A program made the position numbers and the translations under genes. Shown one piece after another: positions 24,557 to 31,573 of a stretch of 64,000 bases of DNA (its first letter is position 1; every line of letters begins with the position of its first letter). Under the pieces are notes generated by a model. That model did no database searches. It was given only the letters and a program-made list of their open reading frames with translations, and was not told the origin of the DNA. This stretch comes from an uncultured Clostridia bacterium (GTDB taxonomy: Bacteria > Bacillota > Clostridia > Oscillospirales > Ruminococcaceae): the NCBI GenBank assembly GCA_947624745.1, contig CANQLR010000003.1, positions 1 through 64,000 on the forward strand, written 5' to 3'.

Positions 24557-25084
24557 GTGTCGCGCAGGGTCGCCGAGGCGGGCGTTATAAGCGCTCTCTG
24601 CTTCGTTTTGAGCTATATTGAATTTCTGCTGCCGATAAGCTTCGGCCTCCCGGGGATCAAGCTCGGGCTCGCGAATATCTGCATAGTTTACGCGCTTTTG
24701 CGGCGCGGGACAGGCATGGCGGCGTTTGTCAGCGCCGTTCGGGTGCTGCTTTCGTGGCTGATGTTCGGCAGCTTCATGTCATTTATTTACAGCGCGGCGG
24801 GGGCGGCGTTAAGCCTCGCGGTAATGAGCTTAATGAAGCGCTCGCGGCATTTTTCTGCGGTCGGGATAAGCTCTGCGGGAGGGTTCATGCACAACACCGC
24901 GCAGGTCGCGGCGGCGATTACTCTGACAGGCACGCCGTCGGTTTGGAGATATCTTCCGCCTCTTTGGCTCGCGGGGACGCTTTTCGGCGCTCTGAACGGG
25001 CTTTTGGCGGGGGAGATAATAAGGCGGTCGGTTCGGCCTCACGAAGACGAAAGGAGAACGGAAAATGACAAAACCGGGACTTAG
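24557..25084 (+). CDS. Gx transporter family / heptaprenyl-diphosphate synthase component I-like membrane protein (EetB-like)
   Basis: This protein of about 175 residues has five or six hydrophobic segments. SYIEFLLPISFGLPGIKLGLANI near the N-terminus is split by family convention as SYIE..LP then GIKLGLANI. GGFMHNTAQ lies near 110-120. This is the family named Gx transporter, or heptaprenyl-diphosphate synthase component I, and related to ECF S components. The GTG at 24557 behind GAGG (8 nt) is preferred; GTG at 24548 is possible. It follows NusG-II as in extracellular electron transfer loci. A link to quinone or flavin supply is inferred. Confidence 0.82.
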   Translation: MSRRVAEAGVISALCFVLSYIEFLLPISFGLPGIKLGLANICIVYALLRRGTGMAAFVSAVRVLLSWLMFGSFMSFIYSAAGAALSLAVMSLMKRSRHFSAVGISSAGGFMHNTAQVAAAITLTGTPSVWRYLPPLWLAGTLFGALNGLLAGEIIRRSVRPHEDERRTENDKTGT

Positions 25085-25610
25085 AAAGCTTGTCATGACG
25101 GCGCTTTTCACGGCGATCGGACTGCTTCTTCCATTTATTACCGGAAATATCCCAGAGATCGGCAAATATCTCTGCCCGATGCACCTGCCGGTCTTTCTCT
25201 GCGGACTTGTCTGCGGGCCGGTCTGCGGGGCTGCGGCGGGGGTGATAACGCCGATCCTGCGGGGGCTGCTGTTCGGCATGCCCGCGCTCTATCCGAACGC
25301 GGTTGGCATGGCGTTCGAGCTTTTGGGCTACGGCTTTTTCTCGGGACTGATATATAAGCTGCTTAAGCAAAAAAACACCGCGGCGGTGTATATCGCGCTG
25401 ATCCCGTCGATGCTCCTCGGGCGGCTGATCTGGGGCGCGGCTCGGCTCGTGATGCTCGGCCTAAGCGGCCCCGAGACCGCGTCCTTCGGCCTTGCGTATT
25501 TCTGGACCGACGGCTTTCTGAAGGCAATTCCGGGGATAATTTTGCAGCTGACCCTCATCCCGGCCATCATGGCGGCGCTCAGAAGGGCGGGGGTGATGAA
25601 GGAGGGGTAG
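25065..25610 (+). CDS. ECF transporter S component
   Basis: This 181-residue membrane protein has about six helices. The motif order IGKYLCPMHLPVFLCGLVCGP, then LRGLLFGMPALYPNAVGMAFEL, is typical of an ECF S-component subgroup of unknown substrate; given its place behind ApbE, a flavin or precursor is plausible. It overlaps the Gx gene by 20 bases. No ECF A/A'/T genes are adjacent, so it would use a shared energising module. Its TAG stop lies inside the left arm of a hairpin cassette (GGGGTAGGGCGAAGCCC), so the last codons may be repeat-derived. Confidence 0.85.
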   Translation: MTKPGLRKLVMTALFTAIGLLLPFITGNIPEIGKYLCPMHLPVFLCGLVCGPVCGAAAGVITPILRGLLFGMPALYPNAVGMAFELLGYGFFSGLIYKLLKQKNTAAVYIALIPSMLLGRLIWGAARLVMLGLSGPETASFGLAYFWTDGFLKAIPGIILQLTLIPAIMAALRRAGVMKEG

Positions 25611-25700
25611 GGCGAAGCCCGGATGCGCGCGGAGCGCGCACGTACCCTCCGCGCTTGTGCGGCGGGTATGGCGGCAGTGGAACTGCCGCCCGGGCTTCGC
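25610..25700 (+). repeat. hairpin cassette A
   Basis: Bracketed by GGGCGAAGCCCGG and CCGGGCTTCGC. Inside are TGCGCGC-GGA-GCGCGCA, a TACCC...GGGTA hairpin and GGCGGCAGT-GGA-ACTGCCGCC. The left arm begins on the stop codon of the ECF S component gene. Confidence 0.8.
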
Positions 25701-25805
25701 ACGTGCTGATTCTGCACTTTACTGCAGTAGAGCAGAGAGCTGGGCGAGAGTAAGTTGGGACACGGGAGAGGGACAGACGCCAAAGGTTGAGTGGAGGCAC
25801 TGACC

Positions 25806-25957
25806 GGGGCGAAGCCCCAAAGCCCATGAAATGGGCTTTATCCGCCGATGGATAGGTTAGTGCAGTCTTTTTAAAAGGCAGGGAATTCGACGTTTTGCAA
25901 AGCCTTGTAATACTACGATGGCGGGAATCGCGCCGAGGGCGCGATTAGGGCTTCGCC
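25806..25957 (+). repeat. 152-bp interspersed module, copy 1
   Basis: Starts with GGGCGAAGCCCC plus the hairpin AAAGCCCAT-GAA-ATGGGCTTT and runs through TCTTTTTAAAAGGCAGGGAA, AAGCCTTGTAA, the hairpin TCGCGCC-GAG-GGCGCGA and GGGCTTCGCC. The same order appears at 44143-44295. Shared blocks are conserved while hairpin arms differ. Confidence 0.82.
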
Positions 25958-26207
25958 GCGCGGGGGCTGCGCTTTGCGGCTCTAATGCAGTAAAGTGCTG
26001 GCCTGTACGTGCAAGTATAGGCAGGGAAGCGGGTGATTTTGCAAAAATTTGGGAGAGGCATGGGGCGGGGCGAAGCCTCAACATTCGCGGAGCGAATGTT
26101 GTCCGCCGTGGGAAAGGTTAGCGCTTTCGTCGCGAACGGAACAAATTTCGACATGAAACAAAATAATGAAAACAGTGCAACGGCGGGTAGCGCGTTGAAA
26201 ACGCGCT

Positions 26208-26332
26208 AAGGGCTTCGCCCCTGCTCCCTGCTCCTTACCCAACTTTGATGTAGCCCAACCTTGCGCATAAGGGATTCGCTTCGCTCATGCTATCTCAAGC
26301 CCCACCCCTGCCCCTCCCCGGGCGGGGAGGGG
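26208..26332 (+). repeat. G-rich hairpin module, copy 1
   Basis: Reads GGGCTTCGCCC, CTCCCTGC, CCTTAC, ATTCGCT, GCTCATGCTAT, AAGCCCCACCCCTG and then the hairpin CCCCTCCCC/GGGGAGGGG. The counterpart is 44286-44412, and an inverted partial copy lies near 13913-13965. Confidence 0.8.
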
Positions 26333-26392
26333 TCGCCCGTCGAACTTTCCTGAAATATACATGCTTGAGCAGAACCCGGGCAAGCCGTAAAA

Positions 26393-26508
26393 GGTATTCG
26401 CTCGCACGCTCGCTCATTCTATTTTCAGCCCCACCCCCTCCAAACTCTGTGCAGACCTATAGCTATGTATCAGCCCCCTCCCATCGGGAGGGGGCCTATC
26501 TTTACGCA
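26393..26508 (-). repeat. 116-bp interspersed module, copy 2
   Basis: Inverted relative to 13738-13853, with the same length and no gaps. Includes the hairpin CCCCCTCCC-ATC-GGGAGGGGG. Confidence 0.85.
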
Positions 26509-26515
26509 TGAAACC

Positions 26516-26612
26516 GGGGGCGAAGCCCCGAGGCGGCAGCTCCGCTGCCGCCTCACCCGCCGAGCTTGCTCGGCGGGTGGCGCGCACTCCGTGCGCGCCC
26601 GGGGCTTCGCCC
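26516..26612. repeat. hairpin cassette B
   Basis: Bracketed by GGGGGCGAAGCCCC and GGGGCTTCGCCC. Contains GGCGGCAGC-TCC-GCTGCCGCC, CACCCGCCGAGCTTGCTCGGCGGGTG and GCGCGCAC-TCC-GTGCGCGC. Its right arm overlaps the TAG stop codon of spoVAE on the minus strand. Confidence 0.82.
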
Positions 26613-26968
26613 TACCCCCTCGCCTTAGGCTTGAACAGCCCCGCCATTACGAGCGCGAAGGTCATCGCTGCAGCGACGCCGGCTGAGCAGGCGGTGAAGC
26701 CGCCGGTGAAAATGCCGAGAAAGCCCTTCTCGTCTACCGCCTCGCGAACGCCCTTCGAGAGCAGGTACCCGAACCCCGTGAGGGGAACGCTCGCGCCGGC
26801 GCCGGCAAAATCTGCAAGCGGCTTATAAAGCCCGAGACCGCCAAGGATCACCCCTGCGACGACAAAGCTCACAAGTATCCTCGCCGGGGTGAGGCGGGTA
26901 TAGTCGATGAGAAGCTGGCCGACGGCGCAGATAAGTCCGCCGACGAAAAATGCCCAGAAATAGCTCAT
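26612..26968 (-). CDS. spoVAE: stage V sporulation protein AE
   Basis: This 118-residue protein has three or four membrane helices, starting at 26968 (MSYFWAFF) behind AAAGGAG. The SpoVAE features GGLICAVGQLLIDYT, LTPARILVSFVVAG and GFGYLLSKGVREAV are present. In spores the SpoVA proteins form the channel for Ca-dipicolinic acid uptake and release. The start overlaps the spoVAD stop by 4 bases. The 3' end (ARG-stop) lies in a repeat cassette, so the terminal residues may be repeat-derived. Confidence 0.93.
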   Translation of the reverse strand: MSYFWAFFVGGLICAVGQLLIDYTRLTPARILVSFVVAGVILGGLGLYKPLADFAGAGASVPLTGFGYLLSKGVREAVDEKGFLGIFTGGFTACSAGVAAAMTFALVMAGLFKPKARG

Positions 26969-27993
26969 AGCTCCGCTCCTTTCGGTTGATCCGATATCCA
27001 CACAAGGTGAGAGACCGAGGGGATGCTCCTGCCCTGCTGGCTCGAGGTCGGGCTTAAAAGCGCGCCGGTCGCCGCAAAGAGGATATTTCGGTAACTCCCC
27101 GCCTTGATCTCTTTGAGAAAATGCCCGCATAGCATGCTTGCCGCGCAGCCGCAGCCCGAGCCGCCCGCATGCACGTCCTGCGTTTTTTGGTCGAATATCA
27201 TTCTGCCGCAGTCCAAATGGCGGCTTTTTATGTCGACCCCGTCCCGCTCGAAAAGATCAATCAGGATCCGCGAGCCGACGTTTCCGAGGTCCCCCGTGAC
27301 GATGGCGTCGAAGGCCGTGGGAGAGAGCCCCGTGTCCGCGAAAAACCGCGAGACGGTCGAATACGCCGCCGGGGCCATCGCCGCGCCCATGTTGTTGGCG
27401 TCGGTGATCCCCATGTCCTCGATCTTTCCGACCGTTACCGCCCGAACATACGGCGGCCCGTAGTCCCGCTCGACCAAAAGCGCCCCCGAGGCGGTCGCCG
27501 TCCACTGCGAAGTGGGGGTTCGCTGTCCTCCGTATTCGAGGGGGAAGCGGTACTGCCGCTCGGCGGTGCAAAAATGCGAGGACGTTATCGCGCCGACGTA
27601 TTTTCCCGCGCCGGAATCCACCAAAAGCGAGGCCAGAAGCAGCGCCTCCGACATGGTGGAGCAGGCGCCGTATATCCCCAAAAAGGGTATGCCGAAGCTT
27701 TTTGTGCCGAAGCTTGTGCCGATGCACTGGTCCAGAAGGTCGCCGCCAATCAGAAACGAGAGCTCGTTTTTCGCGAGCTTTCTTTTTTCAAGGGCGTTTT
27801 GCAAGGCCAAGCCCTGCATGGCGCTCTCCGCCTCCTCGAAAGAGCTCTGGCCGAAATAGTCGTCGGTATCAATATAATCAAAGCAGGAGCCGTAGGGACC
27901 CTCGCCCTCCTTTTTGCCGCCGACCGCCGCGAAGGACGATATGCTGACGGCGTTTTCAAGAGCGACGGTCGAGGCTCCGGTGCGTTCAGACAT
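26965..27993 (-). CDS. spoVAD: stage V sporulation protein AD
   Basis: This 342-residue soluble protein has a thiolase/KAS-like fold and binds dipicolinic acid for the SpoVA channel. Family features are GPYGSCFDYIDTDDYFGQ, GIYGACSTMSEALLLA and HAGGSGCGCAASML. ATG at 27993 is chosen because AAGGAG lies 9 nt upstream; an upstream TTG in frame has no better site. spoVAC, which usually precedes it, is not upstream. A sigma-G-like promoter is present at 28015-28044. Confidence 0.94.
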   Translation of the reverse strand: MSERTGASTVALENAVSISSFAAVGGKKEGEGPYGSCFDYIDTDDYFGQSSFEEAESAMQGLALQNALEKRKLAKNELSFLIGGDLLDQCIGTSFGTKSFGIPFLGIYGACSTMSEALLLASLLVDSGAGKYVGAITSSHFCTAERQYRFPLEYGGQRTPTSQWTATASGALLVERDYGPPYVRAVTVGKIEDMGITDANNMGAAMAPAAYSTVSRFFADTGLSPTAFDAIVTGDLGNVGSRILIDLFERDGVDIKSRHLDCGRMIFDQKTQDVHAGGSGCGCAASMLCGHFLKEIKAGSYRNILFAATGALLSPTSSQQGRSIPSVSHLVWISDQPKGAEL

Positions 27994-28014
27994 TTTATTC
28001 AACTCCTTTTTCGG

Positions 28015-28044
28015 TAGTTTCCCCGTTAAAATATCAAATATTCT
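28015..28044 (-). promoter_or_regulatory. candidate sigma-G promoter of spoVAD-spoVAE
   Basis: On the minus strand AGAATA (28039-28044), 17 nt, GAAACTA (28015-28021), resembling the forespore sigma-G pattern TGAATA/CATACTA. Control of spoVA by sigma-G is established in Bacillus subtilis. Confidence 0.5.
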
Positions 28045-28072
28045 TGAAATCGCGGGAAAGTTGTAGTATAAT
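28044..28072 (+). promoter_or_regulatory. sigma-A promoter of the lipoprotein at 28105
   Basis: TTGAAA, 17 nt, TATAAT; divergent from the spoVAD promoter. Confidence 0.8.
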
Positions 28073-28104
28073 ATAGAAAGACTATTTGACTGCGAGGTAA
28101 CGGT

Positions 28105-28920
28105 ATGACCCGTATATTCAAAATTTTTACAGTATTTATAATAGCGGCGGCGCTTCTCTGCGGCTGCGGAAAGCCCGAAACGCCCGCCGAGGAGCCCGAG
28201 GTATCCCGCGACCCGAACGTGCCGATGTTCACCGCCGAGCCGCTTGAGACCGAGCCCGAGACCGAGCCCTACTCCGAAGCCGTAACGACCGCGGAGGAAA
28301 TCACTTCGGAGAGCGAGACCGACGCGCCCGAAACTCTCCCGCCCGAGACGGAGGACATCGAGGACACTCAGCCGCCCGAAATGCTTCCGCCCGAGACCGA
28401 GCCGGATTTAGATCTTCCCGACACCAAGGCGATGGACTGCCTTAAGCTTTTTAATTCGCAGGCGTATCACGCAAAATTCATCGTCGCGCAGAGCTATGAC
28501 GGCTCGGAGATATTCACGACCTCCGTCGAGCACTTCGTAAGCGGCGAGAACCGCACATATATCGTCGACGGGATAACCCGAATTATCCGCGGGCAGGATA
28601 TCACCGTGATAGACAACGACAACAAGTTCTGGTTCAGCTATACCGGCAGCTACGGCAGGCTGACCTTCGGCTACGACCCGACACTTTACCGCCTTGTTTC
28701 GCAGACCGATACCGAGGAGGTATATGAGATAGAGGGCGAGGACGTCACCTCGACCTGGACCTTCTCGGACGGCGGGATAAAGGTATCCGACCGGCTTTCG
28801 GACGGGTCGTTCACACTTTACGACATAGAGGCGCTCGACACCGACCTCTCGGGAATGGACATAAGCGTTCCGCCCGAATATGAGGAGGTAAACGCGGACG
28901 ACTATGAATATTATCAGTAA
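28105..28920 (+). CDS. lipoprotein with acidic Thr/Glu/Pro linker
   Basis: This 271-residue lipoprotein has a lipobox at LLCGC (Cys21). Residues about 25-110 are a low-complexity linker rich in Glu, Thr and Pro (TEPETEP, PPETE), and residues about 115-271 form a beta-rich domain of unknown family, with strands such as RTYIVDGITRIIRGQDITVI, a layout seen in LolA/LppX-like lipoprotein folds. That fold comparison is a guess. It ends 11 bases before the cyclophilin gene, with GGAGG between, so the two are probably co-transcribed. Confidence 0.78.
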   Translation: MTRIFKIFTVFIIAAALLCGCGKPETPAEEPEVSRDPNVPMFTAEPLETEPETEPYSEAVTTAEEITSESETDAPETLPPETEDIEDTQPPEMLPPETEPDLDLPDTKAMDCLKLFNSQAYHAKFIVAQSYDGSEIFTTSVEHFVSGENRTYIVDGITRIIRGQDITVIDNDNKFWFSYTGSYGRLTFGYDPTLYRLVSQTDTEEVYEIEGEDVTSTWTFSDGGIKVSDRLSDGSFTLYDIEALDTDLSGMDISVPPEYEEVNADDYEYYQ

Positions 28921-28931
28921 CGGAGGAAATT

Positions 28932-29405
28932 ATGGTAGTTATCGAAATGGAAAACGGGAAGAAAATAAAGCTTGAGCTTTATCCCGAGCACGCGCCGAAA
29001 ACGGTCGCGAACTTTGAAAAGCTCGTAAAAGAGGGCTTTTACAACGGGCTCATCTTCCATCGGGTCATCGAGGGGTTCATGATTCAGGGCGGAGACCCCG
29101 AGGGCACCGGCATGGGCGGCTCGAAGGAGAGGATAAAGGGCGAATTTGCGGCGAACGGCGTTAAAAACGACCTTAAGCACACCCGCGGGGTCATATCCAT
29201 GGCGCGCTCGCAGAACCCCGACTCGGCCTCGTCGCAGTTTTTCATCATGCACAGGGACGCCCCGCACCTTGACGGGCAGTACGCCGCGTTCGGCAAGGTC
29301 GTCGAGGGAATGGAGACGGTGGACGAGATAGCGACGGTCAAGACAGACTTTCGGGACAGGCCGGTTAAAGAGCAGAAAATGAGAAGAGTATATATAGAGG
29401 ATTAG
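28932..29405 (+). CDS. cyclophilin-type peptidyl-prolyl cis-trans isomerase
   Basis: This 157-residue single-domain cyclophilin has the active-site motifs FHRVIEGFMIQGGDP (catalytic Arg in FHRV), SASSQFFI and LDGQYAAFGKV. No signal peptide is present, so it folds proteins in the cytoplasm. GGAGG precedes the ATG. It is the second gene behind the lipoprotein. Confidence 0.95.
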   Translation: MVVIEMENGKKIKLELYPEHAPKTVANFEKLVKEGFYNGLIFHRVIEGFMIQGGDPEGTGMGGSKERIKGEFAANGVKNDLKHTRGVISMARSQNPDSASSQFFIMHRDAPHLDGQYAAFGKVVEGMETVDEIATVKTDFRDRPVKEQKMRRVYIED

Positions 29406-29444
29406 AGGATAGAGAGTTAGAAAGTTAGAAGACAGAAAAAACTC

Positions 29445-29473
29445 TTTACAAATCCGCGGGGATATGTTATTAT
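29445..29473 (+). promoter_or_regulatory. sigma-A promoter of the uvrC leader
   Basis: TTTACA, 17 nt, TATTAT, giving a leader of about 145 nt. Confidence 0.65.
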
Positions 29474-29479
29474 CAAAGT

Positions 29480-29624
29480 ATAGCAAAACGGCATTTTGAA
29501 GTAGAGACTGTGCTGCTACGCACCCTTTGGGTCAAAAGAAATGCGGGAAGGGGCACACCCGCCAAAATGCAGTATCTGCCCGCTTTGGTCTTTCAAGGCG
29601 GGCTGTTTTTCGGGAGGCGAGGAT
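29480..29624 (+). promoter_or_regulatory. structured leader with attenuator upstream of uvrC
   Basis: The leader carries CAAAA-CGGCA-TTTTG, ACCC-TTT-GGGT, a GCGGG...CCCGC hairpin (29543-29562) and a strong terminator (29578-29610) ending 14 nt before the uvrC start. GCGGG at 29543-29547 could instead pair with CCCGC at 29579-29583 and break the terminator. I recognise no known riboswitch class. Alternatively it is a small RNA with read-through into uvrC. Confidence 0.55.
29578..29610 (+). terminator. intrinsic terminator immediately before uvrC
   Basis: GCCCGCTTTG pairs with CAAGGCGGGC (one wobble) over a 6-nt loop, then TGTTTTT. Confidence 0.82.
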
Positions 29625-31499
29625 ATGCGGGTGACGGTCGAGGACAACCCGAGGCTTTTATATCTGCGGGAGAAGACCGCGAAGCTGTCGCACCTGCCGG
29701 GGTGCTACATCATGAAAAACAAGGGCGGCGCCATCATCTACATCGGCAAGGCGAAAAACCTTCACAACCGCGTTTCCTCCTATTTCCGCGACTCGGAGCA
29801 CCTGCCGAAGGTCGCGAAGATGGTCTCGAACGTCTACGACTACGACTTTATCGTCACCGACTCGGAATATGAGGCGCTGATACTCGAAAACTCGCTCATC
29901 AAGCAGCACAAGCCCAAGTACAACATTCTTCTGAAGGACGACAAGGGCTATACCTATATAAAAATATCAAAGGAGGACTTCCCCCGGATAACCCGCGAAA
30001 TGCAGAAAAAGGGCGAGGGGGAGTTCATCGGCCCATACACCTCGAGCCTGACCTCGAAGCAGACCGTCGAGGAGGTCAACCGCGTCTTCATGCTGCCGAC
30101 CTGCCGAAGAGTGTTTCCTCGGGATTTCGGAAAGGCGCGACCCTGCCTCAACTTCCAGATAAAGCGCTGCATAGGGCTTTGCAGGGGGTGCTTTTCCAAG
30201 GACGAATACGCGAAGATGATCGACGAGGCGAGGGAGTATATCAGATCCGGCAGCAAGGTCTCGGTCGAAAGCCTTACCGAGGAGATGGAAAAAGCCTCCG
30301 AAAACCTTGAATTCGAGCGTGCTGCGATGCTTCGGGACAGAATAGCCGCGATATCCCGCTCGAACGAGACACAAAAGGTTTACGGGACGGACATTCCCGA
30401 CTGCGACGTAATGGCGCTTTCGCGAAACGCCGGGGAGAGCTGCGCCTCGGTCCTTAATTACCGCGGCGGGAAGCTTGTCGACAAGTCCGACTTTCTTTTG
30501 GGAGAGACGGAGGACGACTCGGAGACGAGAGAGGACTTCCTCGTTCAGTATTACGACCGCGGCGGGAAGATCCCGAAGGAGATCTACGTCGATTTTGAGA
30601 TAGAGGGCGCCAAGGATCTTGAGCGGTTCTTCCGCGAAAAATCGGGGCACGCCGTGCATATAAATCAGCCGAAGCGCGGGGAGATGCTGTCTCTTTTAAA
30701 AATGGCGAAGTCGAACGCGCAGGAAAGGCTGTCGCTCGCCGTCGGAAGGAGCGGGCGGGAGATATCGACCCTTGAGGACCTTGCGGGGCTTCTGGGGCTT
30801 TCAAAGCCGCCGCTTTACATCGAGTGCTACGACATATCGAATCTTGCGTCGTCGAGCATGGTGGGCGGCATGGTGGTCCTTGACAACGGCAGGCCGGCAA
30901 AGAGATTTTACAAGAAATTCAACATAAAGACGGTCGCCGAGCAGGACGACTATGCGAGCATGAGAGAGGTGCTTCGGCGCAGGTTTGAAAATTATTTCGA
31001 CCCCGAATGCAAGGACACAGGCTTTTCGACAATGCCCGACCTCATCTTCCTTGACGGCGGCCGGGGGCACGTCGCGGCGGTCGCGCCGATGCTATCGGAA
31101 ATGGGGGTGCCCTGCCCGGTATACGGGCTCGTGAAGGACGACCGCCACCGCACTAGGGCGGTCATCTCGCCGGACGGCGGGGAGATAGTCATATCGAAAA
31201 ACCGCGCGGTTTTCGGGCTTCTGACGAGGCTCCAGGACGAGGTGCACCGCTACACCATTACGTTTCAGACCCAAAAGCACCGCAAGGAGACCCTTGAGGG
31301 CGAGCTGACGAAGATACCGGGCATCGGCCCCAAAAAGGCGCAGGCGCTGTTTCGGGAGTTTCGCACGAAAAGCGCCCTGAAAAACGCCTCGGCCGAGGAG
31401 ATCGCGAAGGTGATGAAGATAAGCCCAGAAAAGGCGAACGAGGTCATCGAAAGGTTTATTTCGGAGCTTTCGGAGGAAAATAAGCAGGGCGAGAGCTAA
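29625..31499 (+). CDS. uvrC: excinuclease ABC subunit C
   Basis: This 624-residue nucleotide-excision-repair nuclease makes both incisions beside UvrB-bound lesions. Domains in order: GIY-YIG nuclease (about 20-100, GCYIMKNKGGAIIYIGKA), Cys-rich segment (LNFQIKRCIGLCRGCF), UVR/UvrB-binding motif (about 205-240), RNase H-like endonuclease (IECYDISN and FLDGGRGH) and C-terminal helix-hairpin-helix (IPGIGPKKAQ). ATG at 29625 behind GGGAGGCGAGG is chosen; an in-frame upstream ATG at 29541 lies inside the terminator-bearing leader. uvrA and uvrB are not nearby. Confidence 0.95.
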   Translation: MRVTVEDNPRLLYLREKTAKLSHLPGCYIMKNKGGAIIYIGKAKNLHNRVSSYFRDSEHLPKVAKMVSNVYDYDFIVTDSEYEALILENSLIKQHKPKYNILLKDDKGYTYIKISKEDFPRITREMQKKGEGEFIGPYTSSLTSKQTVEEVNRVFMLPTCRRVFPRDFGKARPCLNFQIKRCIGLCRGCFSKDEYAKMIDEAREYIRSGSKVSVESLTEEMEKASENLEFERAAMLRDRIAAISRSNETQKVYGTDIPDCDVMALSRNAGESCASVLNYRGGKLVDKSDFLLGETEDDSETREDFLVQYYDRGGKIPKEIYVDFEIEGAKDLERFFREKSGHAVHINQPKRGEMLSLLKMAKSNAQERLSLAVGRSGREISTLEDLAGLLGLSKPPLYIECYDISNLASSSMVGGMVVLDNGRPAKRFYKKFNIKTVAEQDDYASMREVLRRRFENYFDPECKDTGFSTMPDLIFLDGGRGHVAAVAPMLSEMGVPCPVYGLVKDDRHRTRAVISPDGGEIVISKNRAVFGLLTRLQDEVHRYTITFQTQKHRKETLEGELTKIPGIGPKKAQALFREFRTKSALKNASAEEIAKVMKISPEKANEVIERFISELSEENKQGES

Positions 31500-31515
31500 A
31501 ATTTTTAAAAAGGTA

Positions 31516-31544
31516 TGGACAAAACCTCCGCGTGAGGGTATAAT
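31516..31544 (+). promoter_or_regulatory. sigma-A promoter of rsmD-coaD
   Basis: TGGACA, 17 nt, TATAAT, 29 nt before the rsmD ATG. Confidence 0.72.
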
Positions 31545-31573
31545 AGATGTAACTTTTATCGGGAGCTGAAAAT

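Larger units (their letters stand above)
25611..26611. repeat. repeat island 2: noncoding, hairpin-rich interspersed repeats
   Basis: About 1 kb between two convergent genes with no credible coding region. It holds cassette A, a 152-bp module (25806-25957) and a degenerate second copy around 26066-26216, the G-rich hairpin module (26208-26332), the 116-bp module (26393-26508) and cassette B. The order partly repeats that of island 3. Confidence 0.82.

Noticed and set aside
25610-26612. Possible CRISPR array in island 2
   Set aside because: Repeats are not evenly spaced, stems vary while spacers do not, and no cas genes are present.
29541-29624. 28-residue N-terminal extension of UvrC from an upstream ATG
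   Set aside because: The extension is encoded inside the leader terminator, and the ATG at 29625 has a good ribosome site and the normal UvrC N-terminus.
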